Shown piece by piece: positions 25,363-34,586 of a stretch of DNA of 64,000 bases. The DNA is from Streptomyces profundus. Lineage in GTDB: Bacteria > Actinomycetota > Actinomycetes > Streptomycetales > Streptomycetaceae. The first letter of the stretch is position 1. Every line of letters begins with the position of its first letter. The notes under the pieces are model-generated. The model saw only the letters and a program-made list of their open reading frames with translations, searched no databases and was not told the origin of the DNA. A program made the translations under genes and the position numbers. Where the stretch lies: the NCBI RefSeq assembly GCF_020740535.1, contig NZ_CP082362.1, forward strand, positions 620,001 through 684,000, read 5' to 3'.

Positions 25363-26883
25363 TCAGGCGAGGCGGCCGGTCACGGTGACGAAGGAGTGCG
25401 GGGGGAGGGTGAGGGCGAGGCCACGGTCGTCGGCCCTGAGGCCGTCGAACGGCCGGACGGTGACCGGGGTCTGGGCGGCGGTGTTGTGGGCCTGGAGGCG
25501 GTCGGCGGTCAGGATGCGGCCGGTGGGGTCGGCGAGGGTGCCGCCGCGCAGGTCGAGGGTGACCTCGGCCGGCCGTTCGGCGTCGAGGTTGGTCAGGGAG
25601 ATCAGGGCCGCGCCGTCCTTGACGCTGGCGGAGACCGACAGGGTGGTCAACTCGGCCTCCCCCACGGTGCGTTGGATTCCCGTGCCACGCAGGTGGACTT
25701 CGAGCGAGGTGGCGTCCTGATGTCCCTTGTTCATCTCGAAGACGTGGTACGTCGGGGTGCGCACCAGTTGGTCGCCGTCGGTGAGCAGCACGGCCTGGAG
25801 GACGTTCACCGTCTGCGCGAGGTTGGCCATGGCCAGGCGTTCGGCGTGCCGGTGGAAGATGTCGAGGTGCACGCTGGCGACCAACGCGTCACGCAGGGTG
25901 TTCTGTTGGAAGAGGAACCCGGGGTTGGTGCCGGGTTCGACATCGAACCAGGTGCCCCACTCGTCGACGATCAGGCCGACGCGTCGCTTCGGGTCGTAGG
26001 CGTCCATCACCGTCGAGTGGCCCTGGATGATCCGGTCCATCCGGGCGGCTGCCGCCATCGTCCGGTAGTAGGACTCCTCGTCGAAGTCGGTGGCGCTGCC
26101 CTTCGCGTCCCAGGGGCCGGTGAGGGTGTAGTAGTGCACGGACAGCCCCTGGAAGAAGTTCTTCGGGGTGGCCTCGCAGCCGAAGCAGCTGATCTGCCGC
26201 ATCAGCGTCTCGGTCCAGGCGTAGTCGTCGTCGGACGCGCCGGCGGCGATGCGGTAGAGCGCGTTGTCGCCGTGGTCACGACAGTAGGTGGAGTACTGGC
26301 GGGCCAGGTCGGCGTAGTGCTCGGCGCGCATGTTGCCGCCGCAGCCCCAGGCCTCGTTGCCCAGGCCCCAGAACCGCACCCGCCAGGGGTCCTCGCGCCC
26401 GTTGGCCTTGCGCAGCCGCACCATCGGGCTGTCGCCGTCGCGGGTGAGGTACTCCACCCACTCGCTCATCTCCTGGACGGTGCCGCTGCCGACGTTGCCG
26501 TTGATGTAGGGCTCGGCGCCCAGCAGTTCGCACAGGGCGAGGAACTCGTGGGTGCCGAAGTGGTTGTTCTCCTCGACGTCGCCCCAGTGGGTGTTGACCA
26601 TGCGCGGGCGCCCCTCGCGCGGGCCGACGCCGTCCTTCCAGTGGTACTCGTCGGCGAAACAGCCGCCCGGCCAGCGGAGGTTGGGGATGTTCAACGCGCG
26701 CAGCGCCGCCACCACGTCCAGCCGGATGCCGCCCTCGTTGGGGATCGGGGAGTCCTCGCCGACCCAGAACCCGCCGTAGACGCAGCGCCCCAGGTGTTCG
26801 GCGAAGTGGCCGTAGAGATGACGGCTGATCACCGGCCCCTCGATGTCCAGGTTGATGATCGCCGTGCCGCTGCTGCTGGACAT
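25363..26883 (-). CDS. Alpha-L-arabinofuranosidase, GH51
   Basis: Removes alpha-L-arabinofuranosyl groups from arabinan/arabinoxylan oligosaccharides. The 506-residue protein has no signal peptide and is therefore cytoplasmic, as usual for GH51. The acid/base is Glu177 in [11 protein letters not shown] and the nucleophile Glu308 in [29 protein letters not shown] and the C-terminal beta-sandwich (PPHSFVTV) are family features. ATG 26883 is preceded by GAGGGG; the open frame continues upstream but that part overlaps another gene's frame and is not coding. It probably works on oligosaccharides taken up by a sugar transporter. Confidence 0.95.
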   Translation of the reverse strand: MSSSSGTAIINLDIEGPVISRHLYGHFAEHLGRCVYGGFWVGEDSPIPNEGGIRLDVVAALRALNIPNLRWPGGCFADEYHWKDGVGPREGRPRMVNTHWGDVEENNHFGTHEFLALCELLGAEPYINGNVGSGTVQEMSEWVEYLTRDGDSPMVRLRKANGREDPWRVRFWGLGNEAWGCGGNMRAEHYADLARQYSTYCRDHGDNALYRIAAGASDDDYAWTETLMRQISCFGCEATPKNFFQGLSVHYYTLTGPWDAKGSATDFDEESYYRTMAAAARMDRIIQGHSTVMDAYDPKRRVGLIVDEWGTWFDVEPGTNPGFLFQQNTLRDALVASVHLDIFHRHAERLAMANLAQTVNVLQAVLLTDGDQLVRTPTYHVFEMNKGHQDATSLEVHLRGTGIQRTVGEAELTTLSVSASVKDGAALISLTNLDAERPAEVTLDLRGGTLADPTGRILTADRLQAHNTAAQTPVTVRPFDGLRADDRGLALTLPPHSFVTVTGRLA

Positions 26884-26957
26884 GCCAGGACCCCTCGCTC
26901 CACGCCGGGTTGGTGGTGACCGTTCCACCGTGGCCCCACCGCGCCCGCTTGGTCGAT

Positions 26958-26986
26958 ACTTCGAACACTGCGCATGATATCGAACA
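26958..26986 (-). promoter_or_regulatory. Direct-repeat operator candidate upstream of the arabinofuranosidase gene
   Basis: On the minus strand TGTTCGATAT (26986-26977) and TGTTCGAAGT (26967-26958) are direct repeats offset by 19 bases, 75-100 bases upstream of the GH51 start. Tandem half-sites about two helical turns apart suit a repressor dimer. A regulator is not identified. Confidence 0.4.
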
Positions 26987-27047
26987 ACCGGGGCGCAGGC
27001 GATGGCCAGGGACGTGGTGCGGGGAGACTCGACGGGCGGGAGGGGCG

Positions 27048-27758
27048 TCAGCGGCGGTGGGCCAGCACCAGGCGGCAGCGGGGGGAGCCGTCGGGGCGGT
27101 GGCCCAACCCGCTGAGCGCCGGCGTCTCGACCGTGAAGCCGGCCTCGGTCAACTCGGCGCGCACGTCGGGGAGTCGGAAGGTGCGGTAGTACATCACAAA
27201 GGGCGGGCGCCAGAGGGCGTTGCGCACCCGCATCGCCGCGTCGAAGCCCCAGAGCACCCAGTAGCCGGCGGAGCCGACCCGGGGCGGCGCGGTGATCGGG
27301 AAGGCGAGCAGCCCGCCGGGGCGCAGTGCGGCGTGGACCTCGGCGAAGAGGGCGGGGCGCTGGTGCGGGAGGAAGTGGCCGAAGGCGCCGAAGCTGACGG
27401 CCAGATCGAAGGCGCCCCGGAACGGCAGCGCCAGGGCGTCGGCCCGGACGAGGGAGGCCGCCCCGGCCGAGGCCGCCGCGACGGCCAGCATCCCGGCGCT
27501 GCGGTCGACGCCGACGACGCGCTCCCGGCAGACCTGCCGCAGCACGCCGAGCCCGGCGCCCGTGCCGCAACAGAGGTCGAGGCCCGTCGCGTACGCGCCC
27601 CGCGCGGCGAGGGCGTCGGCGGTCGCGGAGAGGACGACCTCGGGGGTGCGGAACGGGGTCTCGTCGAACTTGGGGGCGAGCAGATCGTAGCCGCGCTCGA
27701 CGGAGGACAGCGCCTGCCCGACGAGCTCACGAACCGTCGGCCCCCGCTCGGTGAACAC
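27048..27758 (-). CDS. Class I SAM-dependent methyltransferase
   Basis: A 236-residue methyltransferase. The SAM-binding motif I is [16 protein letters not shown] (about residues 58-73), with an acidic [11 protein letters not shown] after it and the motif II/post-I region RADALALPF and [13 protein letters not shown]. The family includes UbiE-like and small-molecule enzymes. No close functional partner is adjacent: the GH51 gene is downstream and a repeat block is upstream. The substrate is unknown. Confidence 0.82.
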   Translation of the reverse strand: MFTERGPTVRELVGQALSSVERGYDLLAPKFDETPFRTPEVVLSATADALAARGAYATGLDLCCGTGAGLGVLRQVCRERVVGVDRSAGMLAVAAASAGAASLVRADALALPFRGAFDLAVSFGAFGHFLPHQRPALFAEVHAALRPGGLLAFPITAPPRVGSAGYWVLWGFDAAMRVRNALWRPPFVMYYRTFRLPDVRAELTEAGFTVETPALSGLGHRPDGSPRCRLVLAHRR

Positions 27759-27943
27759 GCGCCTACCCTAACGCCAGCCGGCTGCCGCCCGATGTCCCCT
27801 CACAACCAGCACTCCACGCTCCCCAGCCCGACCGCCTGACCGGCGGGGTCACCCAGGCGTCAGCGCCCCACCGCCAGCCGTCCGCCTTACCGGCCAGGCC
27901 CACCGCCGCCAGGGCAAAACACCCCGCCGGCCGGGCGTCAGCG

Positions 27944-28358
27944 CTACCGACCCGACCCACCGCCGCCAAGCGTCGGCATCACCGACAACGCCCACCGGCC
28001 AGGAGCAACTCCCCACCACCAGACAGCCCCGCCGACCAGGCGAAAACGCCTCGGCACCAACGCCCACCCCCGCCGCCAGGCAAAACCCCCCACCACCCAG
28101 CCGTCCGCACTACCGACCCGACCCACCGCCGCCAGGCATCGGCATCACCGACAATGCCCACCGGCCAAGAGCAACTCCCCACCACCAGACAGCCCCGCCG
28201 GCCAGGCGAAAACGCCTCGGCCCCACCGGCCAAGCCCGCCGCCAGGCGAGAACGCGTCGGCACCACCGGCCACACCCGCCGCCGCCAGGCGGAAACACCC
28301 CGCCGCCAGCCGTCCGCACTACCGACCCGACCCACCGCCGCCAAGCGTCGGCATCACC
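27944..28358. repeat. Reiterated GC-rich repeat block (core of about 27770-28420)
   Basis: Two 111-bp near-identical copies lie at 27944-28054 and 28110-28220, and a 40-bp partial copy at 28319-28358. Between them shorter elements based on CCGCCGCCAGGCG, CACCGGCCA and GCAACTCCCCACCACCAG recur. No plausible gene exists in this 630-base stretch. Long open frames on the minus strand only reflect the repeat composition (Trp/Gly/Val-rich translation). The ROK gene's stop codon lies at the right edge (28394). Confidence 0.85.
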
Positions 28359-28393
28359 GGCCAAGCCCGCCGCCAGGCGAAACCCCGTTGGCA

Positions 28394-29641
28394 TCACCGG
28401 CCAGGCCCGCCGCCGGGCGACACCACCTCGTCGACCTGCCGGGGCGACAGCGCGTGGTCGACGGCAAGGAGACCCGCACCGAGCGCCACCGCGTCGCGGC
28501 CGGCGCCGCTGGGTTCGATGCGCAGGTTGCGGGTGGCCAGCGGGTGCGAGCGGCGGTAGACCACCTCCCGTACGCCGGCGAGGAGTTGGTCGTGCGCGGC
28601 GGCCAGGGCGCCGCCGAAGACGACGGCCTCGGGGTTGAAGAAGTTGACCAGCCCCGCGAGCACCTCGCCGACGGCGCGGCCCGCCTCCCTGACCAGCCGG
28701 ACGGCCTCGCGGTCGCCCGACTTGACCAGGCGCACCACCTCCGTGGTGGCGGTGAGGGGCGCGTCGGGCGTGCCGAGCCGGCGGGCGAGCGCGGCGCCGC
28801 CGACCGTCGCCTCCAGGCAGCCGAGGTTGCCGCAGCGGCAGGGCGTCTCGTCGGTGCCGACCCGGATATGGCCGATGTCGCCCGCCGATCCCCTGGCACC
28901 CCGGTGGAGTTGGCCGCCGGCGACGATCCCGCAACCGATGCCGGTGCCCATCTTGACGAAGAGCAGGTGGTCGACGCCGGGCAGGTGTCGGCGGCGTTCG
29001 GCGAGGGCCATCAGGTTGACGTCGTTGTCCACCAGCGTGGTGGCGCCGAGCCGGTCGGTGAGGAAGGCGGGGACGGGGAAGCGGTGCCAGCCGGGCATGA
29101 TCGGCGGATCGACGGGCTGGCCGGTGCGGAACTCCACGGGCCCCGGCAGGCCGACGCCGATGGCGCGGAGCGCCGTGGGCGGCTGGCCCACCGCGTCGAG
29201 CAGCTCGTGGGCGAGGCAGGCCACGCGGCCGAGGACGCCCTCGGGCCCTTCGGCGACCCGCAGCGGCTCCTCGCCGGTGGCCAACTCGGCGCCCGCGACG
29301 TCCAGCAGGGAGACCCGACCGTGGGTGGCGCCGAGCCCCACGCCCAGCACGAGTTGGTCCCTGGTGCGCAGCCGCAGCCGGCGGGAGAGGCGCCGGCCGC
29401 CGGCGCCTGTCTCGGTGGGTTCGTCCAACAGACCGTGCGCGATCAGGGCGTCCACGCGCTGGGAGACGGTGGAGCGGGCGAGCCCGGTGAGCCTGGCGAT
29501 ATCGGCGCGGGTCTGGGCGGTGCCGCCGGCGATCAGGGCCAGCACCCGGCCCGGCGAGGCCGGCGCGCTCCCCCCGTCCCCGGGCGTGGCGGCCCGCGCC
29601 CTACCTCGCAATTCACCCTGAAGCGGCCCAAGTTCAGACAC
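28394..29641 (-). CDS. ROK-family transcriptional repressor (NagC/XylR type)
   Basis: A 415-residue regulator with an N-terminal winged helix (residues 31-75, TRADIARLTGLARSTVSQRV) and a ROK sugar-kinase-like domain. The zinc-binding CRCGNLGCLEA signature is intact. The kinase phosphate loop DxGGT is replaced by VGLGATHGR, so it binds rather than phosphorylates sugar. GTG 29641 has GGAGGT immediately upstream. It is divergent from a sugar ABC operon and probably represses it through the sites described there. The extreme C terminus (VSPGGGPGR) runs into the repeat block, so the end may have been altered by it. Confidence 0.9.
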   Translation of the reverse strand: MSELGPLQGELRGRARAATPGDGGSAPASPGRVLALIAGGTAQTRADIARLTGLARSTVSQRVDALIAHGLLDEPTETGAGGRRLSRRLRLRTRDQLVLGVGLGATHGRVSLLDVAGAELATGEEPLRVAEGPEGVLGRVACLAHELLDAVGQPPTALRAIGVGLPGPVEFRTGQPVDPPIMPGWHRFPVPAFLTDRLGATTLVDNDVNLMALAERRRHLPGVDHLLFVKMGTGIGCGIVAGGQLHRGARGSAGDIGHIRVGTDETPCRCGNLGCLEATVGGAALARRLGTPDAPLTATTEVVRLVKSGDREAVRLVREAGRAVGEVLAGLVNFFNPEAVVFGGALAAAHDQLLAGVREVVYRRSHPLATRNLRIEPSGAGRDAVALGAGLLAVDHALSPRQVDEVVSPGGGPGR

Positions 29642-29659
29642 AGCACCTCCATGCCCTCC

Positions 29660-29684
29660 ACTTTCGCCTCTCCGAAGCGAAAGT
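29660..29684. promoter_or_regulatory. ROK operator candidate (perfect inverted repeat)
   Basis: ACTTTCGC (29660-29667) and GCGAAAGT (29677-29684) are a perfect 8-bp inverted repeat around a 9-base spacer, placed directly upstream of the ROK start. The decamer CTTTCGCCTC in this site (29661-29670) recurs exactly at 29756-29765 inside the promoter of the divergent ABC operon. Shared sites in a divergent gap suggest autoregulation and repression of the operon. Confidence 0.6.
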
Positions 29685-29742
29685 TACCAACCGTTCAGTC
29701 CAAGTTTTGCCCACGCGTTCGATCCTGAAGCTGCTTTGTGTC

Positions 29743-29771
29743 TTGACAGGTACATCTTTCGCCTCAACATT
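29743..29771 (+). promoter_or_regulatory. Promoter of the sugar ABC operon, probably giving a leaderless mRNA
   Basis: A consensus TTGACA (29743-29748) is followed after 17 bp by AACATT (29766-29771). Transcription would begin about 7 bases later, at the ATG 29778, which has no ribosome-binding site. The second CTTTCGCCTC copy lies in the spacer, where a bound repressor would block polymerase. Confidence 0.6.
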
Positions 29772-29777
29772 GCTTCC

Positions 29778-31271
29778 ATGCTGTCGATGCAGGACATGAC
29801 AAAAAGCTTCCTTGGCATCCGCGTACTCCATGGCGTCTCCCTCGATCTGAAGGCGGGAGAGGTGCATGCCGTCGTCGGCGAGAACGGCGCCGGCAAGTCG
29901 ACCCTGATGAAGCTGCTCAGCGGGGAACACGTCCCGGACAGCGGGCGGATCGAGATCGACGGGACCGTCCACTCCTTCAGCCACCCCGCGCAGGCCCAGG
30001 CGGCCGGCGTCGGCATCATCCACCAGGAGCTGGCCCTGCTCCCGGACCGCACGGTCGCCGAGAACGTCTTCCTCGGCCGGGAGCCCACCCGCCGTGGCCT
30101 GGTGGACCGCGCGGCGATGGCCGAGCGGACCGCCGCGCTGCTCGCCGAGTTGAACGCCGACGGGATCAGCCCGCACACCCCGGTGCGCGAGCTGTCCGTC
30201 GCCCGTCAGCAGACCGTCGAGGTGGCCAAGGCGCTCGCCGCCGATGTGCGCGTCCTGGTGATGGACGAGCCCACCGCCGCGCTCGCCGAGCACGAGGTCG
30301 CCACCCTCTTCGACCTGGTCCGCCGGCTCACGGGCCGGGGCCTCGGCATCCTCTACGTGTCGCACCGGATGCGGGAGATCTTCGAACTCTCGCAACGCGT
30401 CACGGTGTTGAAGGACGGCCGGCTGGTGACCTGCGTCAACACCGAGGAGACCGACGTGGACGGGATCGTCCACGCCATGGTGGGCAGGGAGTTGAGCGCC
30501 TACTACCCGCCGCTGGCCACCCCGGCGGATCTGGGCGAGCCGGTGCTCACCGTCACCGACGCCGGCAACGAGCGGCTCTCGGGGATCTCCCTCTCCGTGC
30601 GGGCCGGCGAGATCCTCGGCGTCGGCGGCCTCCAGGGCGCGGGGCGCAGCGCCCTGGCCCGGGCTGTCTTCGGCGCCGACCCGTTCACCACCGGCCGGAT
30701 GACGGTGGCCGGTGGGGCGGTGCGCCCGCGTCGCCCCAGGGAGGCGATCCGCGCCGGCATCGCCCTGGTCGGCGAGGACCGCAAGGGCGAGGGTCTCGCG
30801 CTGCGTCAGTCCGTGCGGGACAACGCGCTGCTGGTGACCCGCGCGGTGCGGGTCCCGGAGCGGCGGCGCGGTGAGGCGGGCCTCGCCGAGCTGCTGGAGC
30901 GGGTCAGACTCACCGCGCGCGGCGGTGCCGGGCAGGAGGTGCGCTACCTCTCCGGCGGCAACCAGCAGAAGGTGGTGATCGCCAAATGGCTGGCCGCCGG
31001 GCCCAGGGTGCTGCTGTTCGACGAGCCGACCCGGGGCGTCGACGTCGGTGCCAAGGCGGCGATCCACACGCTGGTACGGGAGTTGGCGCAGGAGGGCCTC
31101 GCGGTGCTGCTGATCTCGTCCGAGCTTCCCGAACTGATCGGCATGAGCGACCGGGTGCTGGTGATGGCCGAGGGCCGGATCGCGGGTGAGCTGCCGGCCG
31201 GCCCGTCCGAGGAGGAGATCATGCGCCTGGCCACGGCCCCGGCCGCGTATCCCGATGCGGGGGCGGCGTGA
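29778..31271 (+). CDS. Sugar ABC transporter ATPase, RbsA/XylG type
   Basis: A 497-residue protein with two ABC cassettes. The first has Walker A GENGAGKST, signature LSVARQQTVEVAKAL and VLVMDEPT. The second has a degenerate Walker A (GLQGAGRSA), signature LSGGNQQKVVIAKWL and LLFDEPTRGVD, normal for this family. It energises import of monosaccharides through the two permeases downstream. ATG 29778 is chosen because it coincides with the predicted transcription start; ATG 29787 is possible. It overlaps the next gene. Confidence 0.93.
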   Translation: MLSMQDMTKSFLGIRVLHGVSLDLKAGEVHAVVGENGAGKSTLMKLLSGEHVPDSGRIEIDGTVHSFSHPAQAQAAGVGIIHQELALLPDRTVAENVFLGREPTRRGLVDRAAMAERTAALLAELNADGISPHTPVRELSVARQQTVEVAKALAADVRVLVMDEPTAALAEHEVATLFDLVRRLTGRGLGILYVSHRMREIFELSQRVTVLKDGRLVTCVNTEETDVDGIVHAMVGRELSAYYPPLATPADLGEPVLTVTDAGNERLSGISLSVRAGEILGVGGLQGAGRSALARAVFGADPFTTGRMTVAGGAVRPRRPREAIRAGIALVGEDRKGEGLALRQSVRDNALLVTRAVRVPERRRGEAGLAELLERVRLTARGGAGQEVRYLSGGNQQKVVIAKWLAAGPRVLLFDEPTRGVDVGAKAAIHTLVRELAQEGLAVLLISSELPELIGMSDRVLVMAEGRIAGELPAGPSEEEIMRLATAPAAYPDAGAA

Positions 31272-32293
31272 TGACGGCCACCACCGAGACCCGCCCGCTG
31301 CCGGCCCCCGCGAAGGAGACGGCCGCGCGCTGGCGGCGTCAGCTGAGCGACCCGGCCGTCGGGATCTGGCTCGCCGCGCTGGGCGTCACCCTGCTGGGCT
31401 GGCTCGTGGTCGCCCTCGACGGCGGGGAGTTCCTCACCCAGCCCAACATCACGGGCATCCTCCAGAACTGTGTGGCGCTCGGCCTGATCGCCCTGGGCCA
31501 GACCATGGTGATCCTCACCGGTTCGCTCGACCTCTCGGTCGCCTTCCTGGCCAGCCTCGGCACCCTGGTGGCGGCCGACACCATGGCCGGCGAGGACGCC
31601 AACCTGGTGGTCGGCGTCCTCGCGGTGCTGGCGCTGTGCACGGCGGTCGGTCTGGCCAACGGGCTGATCGTCACCAAGCTCAAGGTCAACGCCTTCATCG
31701 CCACGCTGGGCGTGGCACTGATCCTGCGCGGCTGGATCGAGGACAACTACACCGGGCCCTCGGGCGCGGTGTCCCCCAGCTTCCAACGCCTGGGCTACGA
31801 CCGGATCGGGCCGATCCCGGTCTCGGTGTTCCTGCTGGCGGCCGTCGCCCTCGCCCTGTGGTTCGTCTGCCGGCGCACCCGCCTCGGCCATCACATGTTC
31901 GCCACCGGCGGCGACGAGCACGCCGCCCGGCTGTCCGGGGTGCGCACCGAACGCACGGTGGTGATCGCCCATGTGCTGTGCGCGCTGTGTGTCGGGATCG
32001 CGGCGCTCTTCCTGACCGCGCGCTTCGGCGCCGGCTCGCCCTGGGCCGGCACCGAGGCCAGCTACGACCTGGAGTCCATCGCCGCCGTGGTGTTGGGCGG
32101 CACCATCCTGGCCGGCGGGCGCGGCGGGGTGGTCGGCACGCTGGGCGGCGTCGTGGTGCTCGCGGTGCTGGACAGCGTCTTCAACCAGCTCGCCGTCGAC
32201 CCGTTCTTCAAGAACGTGCTGCGCGGCGTGGTGATCATCGCGGCCGTGGCGGTCTACGCCCGGCGGCGCCGCTCGACGAGGAGGTCGGCGTGA
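31271..32293 (+). CDS. Sugar ABC transporter permease 1 (RbsC type)
   Basis: A 340-residue inner-membrane protein of the BPD_transp_2 family. It has about 8-10 helices and the conserved LIALGQTMVILTGSLDLSVA, LKVNAFIATLGVALILRG and VVLGGTILAGGRGGV. ATG 31271 overlaps the ATPase stop in TGATG; a GTG at 31268 would add one residue. The second permease gene is homologous, so the membrane channel is a heterodimer. N-terminal 35 residues are hydrophilic. Confidence 0.92.
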   Translation: MTATTETRPLPAPAKETAARWRRQLSDPAVGIWLAALGVTLLGWLVVALDGGEFLTQPNITGILQNCVALGLIALGQTMVILTGSLDLSVAFLASLGTLVAADTMAGEDANLVVGVLAVLALCTAVGLANGLIVTKLKVNAFIATLGVALILRGWIEDNYTGPSGAVSPSFQRLGYDRIGPIPVSVFLLAAVALALWFVCRRTRLGHHMFATGGDEHAARLSGVRTERTVVIAHVLCALCVGIAALFLTARFGAGSPWAGTEASYDLESIAAVVLGGTILAGGRGGVVGTLGGVVVLAVLDSVFNQLAVDPFFKNVLRGVVIIAAVAVYARRRRSTRRSA

Positions 32294-33372
32294 GCACCGT
32301 CACCGCAACGCCCGTGCGGGCCACGGAAGGTCGGCGCAGCCGGCTGACCCAGGCCCTGGGCACCGCGCTGCCCGTCTACGCGCTGCTGCTCCTGCTGTTC
32401 GGGGCGTTGGCCATCACCGACCCCGGCTTCTTCGAGGCGGACCGCTTCCTGGCGTTCGTGCGCCGCGCCGCGCCGCTGGTGCTGCTGGCCGCCGGCCAGT
32501 ACCTGGTCATCGTCAGCGGGCACTTCGACCTGTCGGTCGGCGCCATCGTCACCGCCGGCGTGGTGGTCGCCGCCGAGATCTACCAGGACTTCCCCGGGGC
32601 GCACTGGCTGGTCGTCACGCTGGCCCTGGTGGCCGCCGGGGGGCTGGTCGGCCTGGTCAACGGGCTGGTGTCGACGGTGCTGCGGGTGCCGTCGTTCATC
32701 ACCACGCTGGGCATGATGCTGATCCTCCAGGGCGGCGTCTTCTACTGGACGGGCGGCTCGCCCACCGGCTCGCTGCCGGAGGAGTTCCGGGCGATGGGCC
32801 GCAACGACGTCTTCGGCTGGCTGCCCTGGGCGGTGCTGGTGTGCGCCGCGGCGGGCGTCGGGGTCGCGCTGCTGATGCGCTCGCGCTTCGGCCGCACCCT
32901 GATCGCCACCGGCGACAGCGACCGGACCGCCGAGCTGTCGGGCGTCTCGGTGCACCGGGTGCGGGTGATCGCCTTCGTGCTCTCCGGTGCCGCCGCCGCG
33001 CTGGCGGCCGTGCTGGTCGGCGGCTACTCGGGGATCTCGGCCCAGGCCGGCAGCGGGATGGAGTTCGAGGCCATCACCGCCGTGGTGTTGGGCGGGGTGC
33101 TGCTCGGCGGCGGCCGGGGCTCCGTGCTGGGCGCCATGGCCGGGGCGTTCGCGCTCACCGCGCTGTTCACCCTGCTCAACCTGCGCGGCGTCTCCGGGGC
33201 GCTCGAACCCACCGTCCAGGGCGTCATCGTGATCGCCGCGGTCGCCGTCGGGGCCGCCAACTGGTCACGCCCACGCGCCCGCCTGCTCACCGGCAACCGG
33301 CCGCCACCGGGCTCGGCCGACCCCACCCACGCCCCAGGTCCCACAGATTCCACGGGAGGTCCCACCGCATGA
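32290..33372 (+). CDS. Sugar ABC transporter permease 2 (RbsC type)
   Basis: A 360-residue partner of the preceding permease with the same family motifs: LLAAGQYLVIVSGHFDLSVG, LRVPSFITTLGMMLILQGG and VLGGVLLGGGRGSVLG. GTG 32290 overlaps the upstream stop and has GAGGAGG before it. The last 40 residues are a hydrophilic proline-rich tail (PGSADPTHAPGPTDSTGG). Its stop overlaps the ATG of the binding-protein gene. Confidence 0.92.
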   Translation: MSTVTATPVRATEGRRSRLTQALGTALPVYALLLLLFGALAITDPGFFEADRFLAFVRRAAPLVLLAAGQYLVIVSGHFDLSVGAIVTAGVVVAAEIYQDFPGAHWLVVTLALVAAGGLVGLVNGLVSTVLRVPSFITTLGMMLILQGGVFYWTGGSPTGSLPEEFRAMGRNDVFGWLPWAVLVCAAAGVGVALLMRSRFGRTLIATGDSDRTAELSGVSVHRVRVIAFVLSGAAAALAAVLVGGYSGISAQAGSGMEFEAITAVVLGGVLLGGGRGSVLGAMAGAFALTALFTLLNLRGVSGALEPTVQGVIVIAAVAVGAANWSRPRARLLTGNRPPPGSADPTHAPGPTDSTGGPTA

Positions 33373-34586
33373 GAAGCCCCATCCGCAGACGTCTGACCCT
33401 GGCCGTCTCCGCCGTGCTGTCCGCGGCCCTGATCACCTCCTGTTCCTCCGACTCCCCCGCCGACGGGCCACCCGATCCGGCGGGCTCCGAGCAGCCGGCG
33501 GACGGCGACGCGGACGCCGACGACGCCGAGTTCTTCGAGGAGGACGAGTACGCGCGCCAGCTCGCCCTCACCGAGGAGACGCCCGAGGGCCCTGAGGACC
33601 GGCCCTGGGAGCAGATGCTGCGCCCCGAGCTGGTGAACACCGAGGAGTACGCCATCCCCGACGAGGAGATCCACCTGTGTTTCTCCAACGCGGGCGTCTT
33701 CAACCCGTGGCGTCAGGTCGGCATGACCACCATGCGGGCCGAGGTGGCCGAGCATCCGGAGATCACCGAGTTCACCGTCCTCGACGCCGAGGGCAAGGAC
33801 GACAAGCAGATCTCCGACATCCAGAACCTCAGCAACCAGGACTGCGATCTGCTGATCGTCTCGCCCAACACCACGGCGACGCTGACCCCGGCCGTCGAGG
33901 AGGCGTGCCAGAAGCTGCCGGTGATCGTCTTCGACCGGGGGGTGAACACCGACTGCGCGGTCACCTTCATCCACCCGATCGGCGGCTACGCCTACGGCGC
34001 GGCGGCGGCCGACTTCCTGGTGGAGGAGGTGGACTCCGGCGGGAAGATCCTGGCGCTGCGGATCTCCCCCGGCGTCGACGTGCTGGAGAACCGCTGGTCG
34101 GCGGCCGAGATCGCGCTTGAGGAGGCCGGACTCGAAGTCGCCGACGTGGAGTTCACCGAGGGCGACCCGGCCGTCACCAAGTCGATCGTGACGGACGCGA
34201 TCCAGCGGCACGGCTCCATCGACGGCGTCTGGATGGACTCGGGCGCCACGGCGGTGGCCGCCATCGAGGCGTTCGAGGACGCGGGCGTCGACGTGCCGCC
34301 GATCAGCGGCGAGGACCAGCAGGACTTCCTCCAGGCGTGGGCCGAGAACGACCTCACCGCCATCGCGCCCGGCTACCCCACGTTCCAGTGGCGCACCCCG
34401 GTGATCGCCGCGCTCCAGGTGCTGCGCGGCGAGGAGGTGCCCGGCGAGTGGGTGCTGCCGCAGCCGGTGATCACCAGCGAGAACCGCGACGACTACTTGC
34501 GCGAGGAGATGCCGCCGCTGCACTACGGGCTGTGCGGCTGCGAGGACCTGCCGGGCTACCCGCAGGACTGGGGAGGCCGGGGGTGA
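33369..34586 (+). CDS. Sugar ABC transporter substrate-binding lipoprotein (RbsB/periplasmic-binding type I)
   Basis: A 405-residue lipoprotein with lipobox LITSC (Cys25) followed by an acidic linker (DGDADADDAEFFEEDEY). The binding domain contains LCFSNAGVFNPWRQVGMTTM, QNLSNQDCDLLIVSPN and VIVFDRGVNTDCAVTFI, typical of the RbsB-like fold. It captures the operon's sugar outside the membrane. Length exceeds RbsB because of the acidic linker and a C-terminal tail with Cys-Gly-Cys. The ATG overlaps the permease stop and its TGA overlaps the epimerase GTG. Confidence 0.9.
   Translation: MRSPIRRRLTLAVSAVLSAALITSCSSDSPADGPPDPAGSEQPADGDADADDAEFFEEDEYARQLALTEETPEGPEDRPWEQMLRPELVNTEEYAIPDEEIHLCFSNAGVFNPWRQVGMTTMRAEVAEHPEITEFTVLDAEGKDDKQISDIQNLSNQDCDLLIVSPNTTATLTPAVEEACQKLPVIVFDRGVNTDCAVTFIHPIGGYAYGAAAADFLVEEVDSGGKILALRISPGVDVLENRWSAAEIALEEAGLEVADVEFTEGDPAVTKSIVTDAIQRHGSIDGVWMDSGATAVAAIEAFEDAGVDVPPISGEDQQDFLQAWAENDLTAIAPGYPTFQWRTPVIAALQVLRGEEVPGEWVLPQPVITSENRDDYLREEMPPLHYGLCGCEDLPGYPQDWGGRG

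Noticed and set aside
27763..28344. Several minus-strand open frames rich in Trp, Gly and Val (for example reading VVPTRSRLAAGLAGG)
   Set aside because: They arise from reiterated DNA repeats, overlap each other in several frames and have no family features or good starts.
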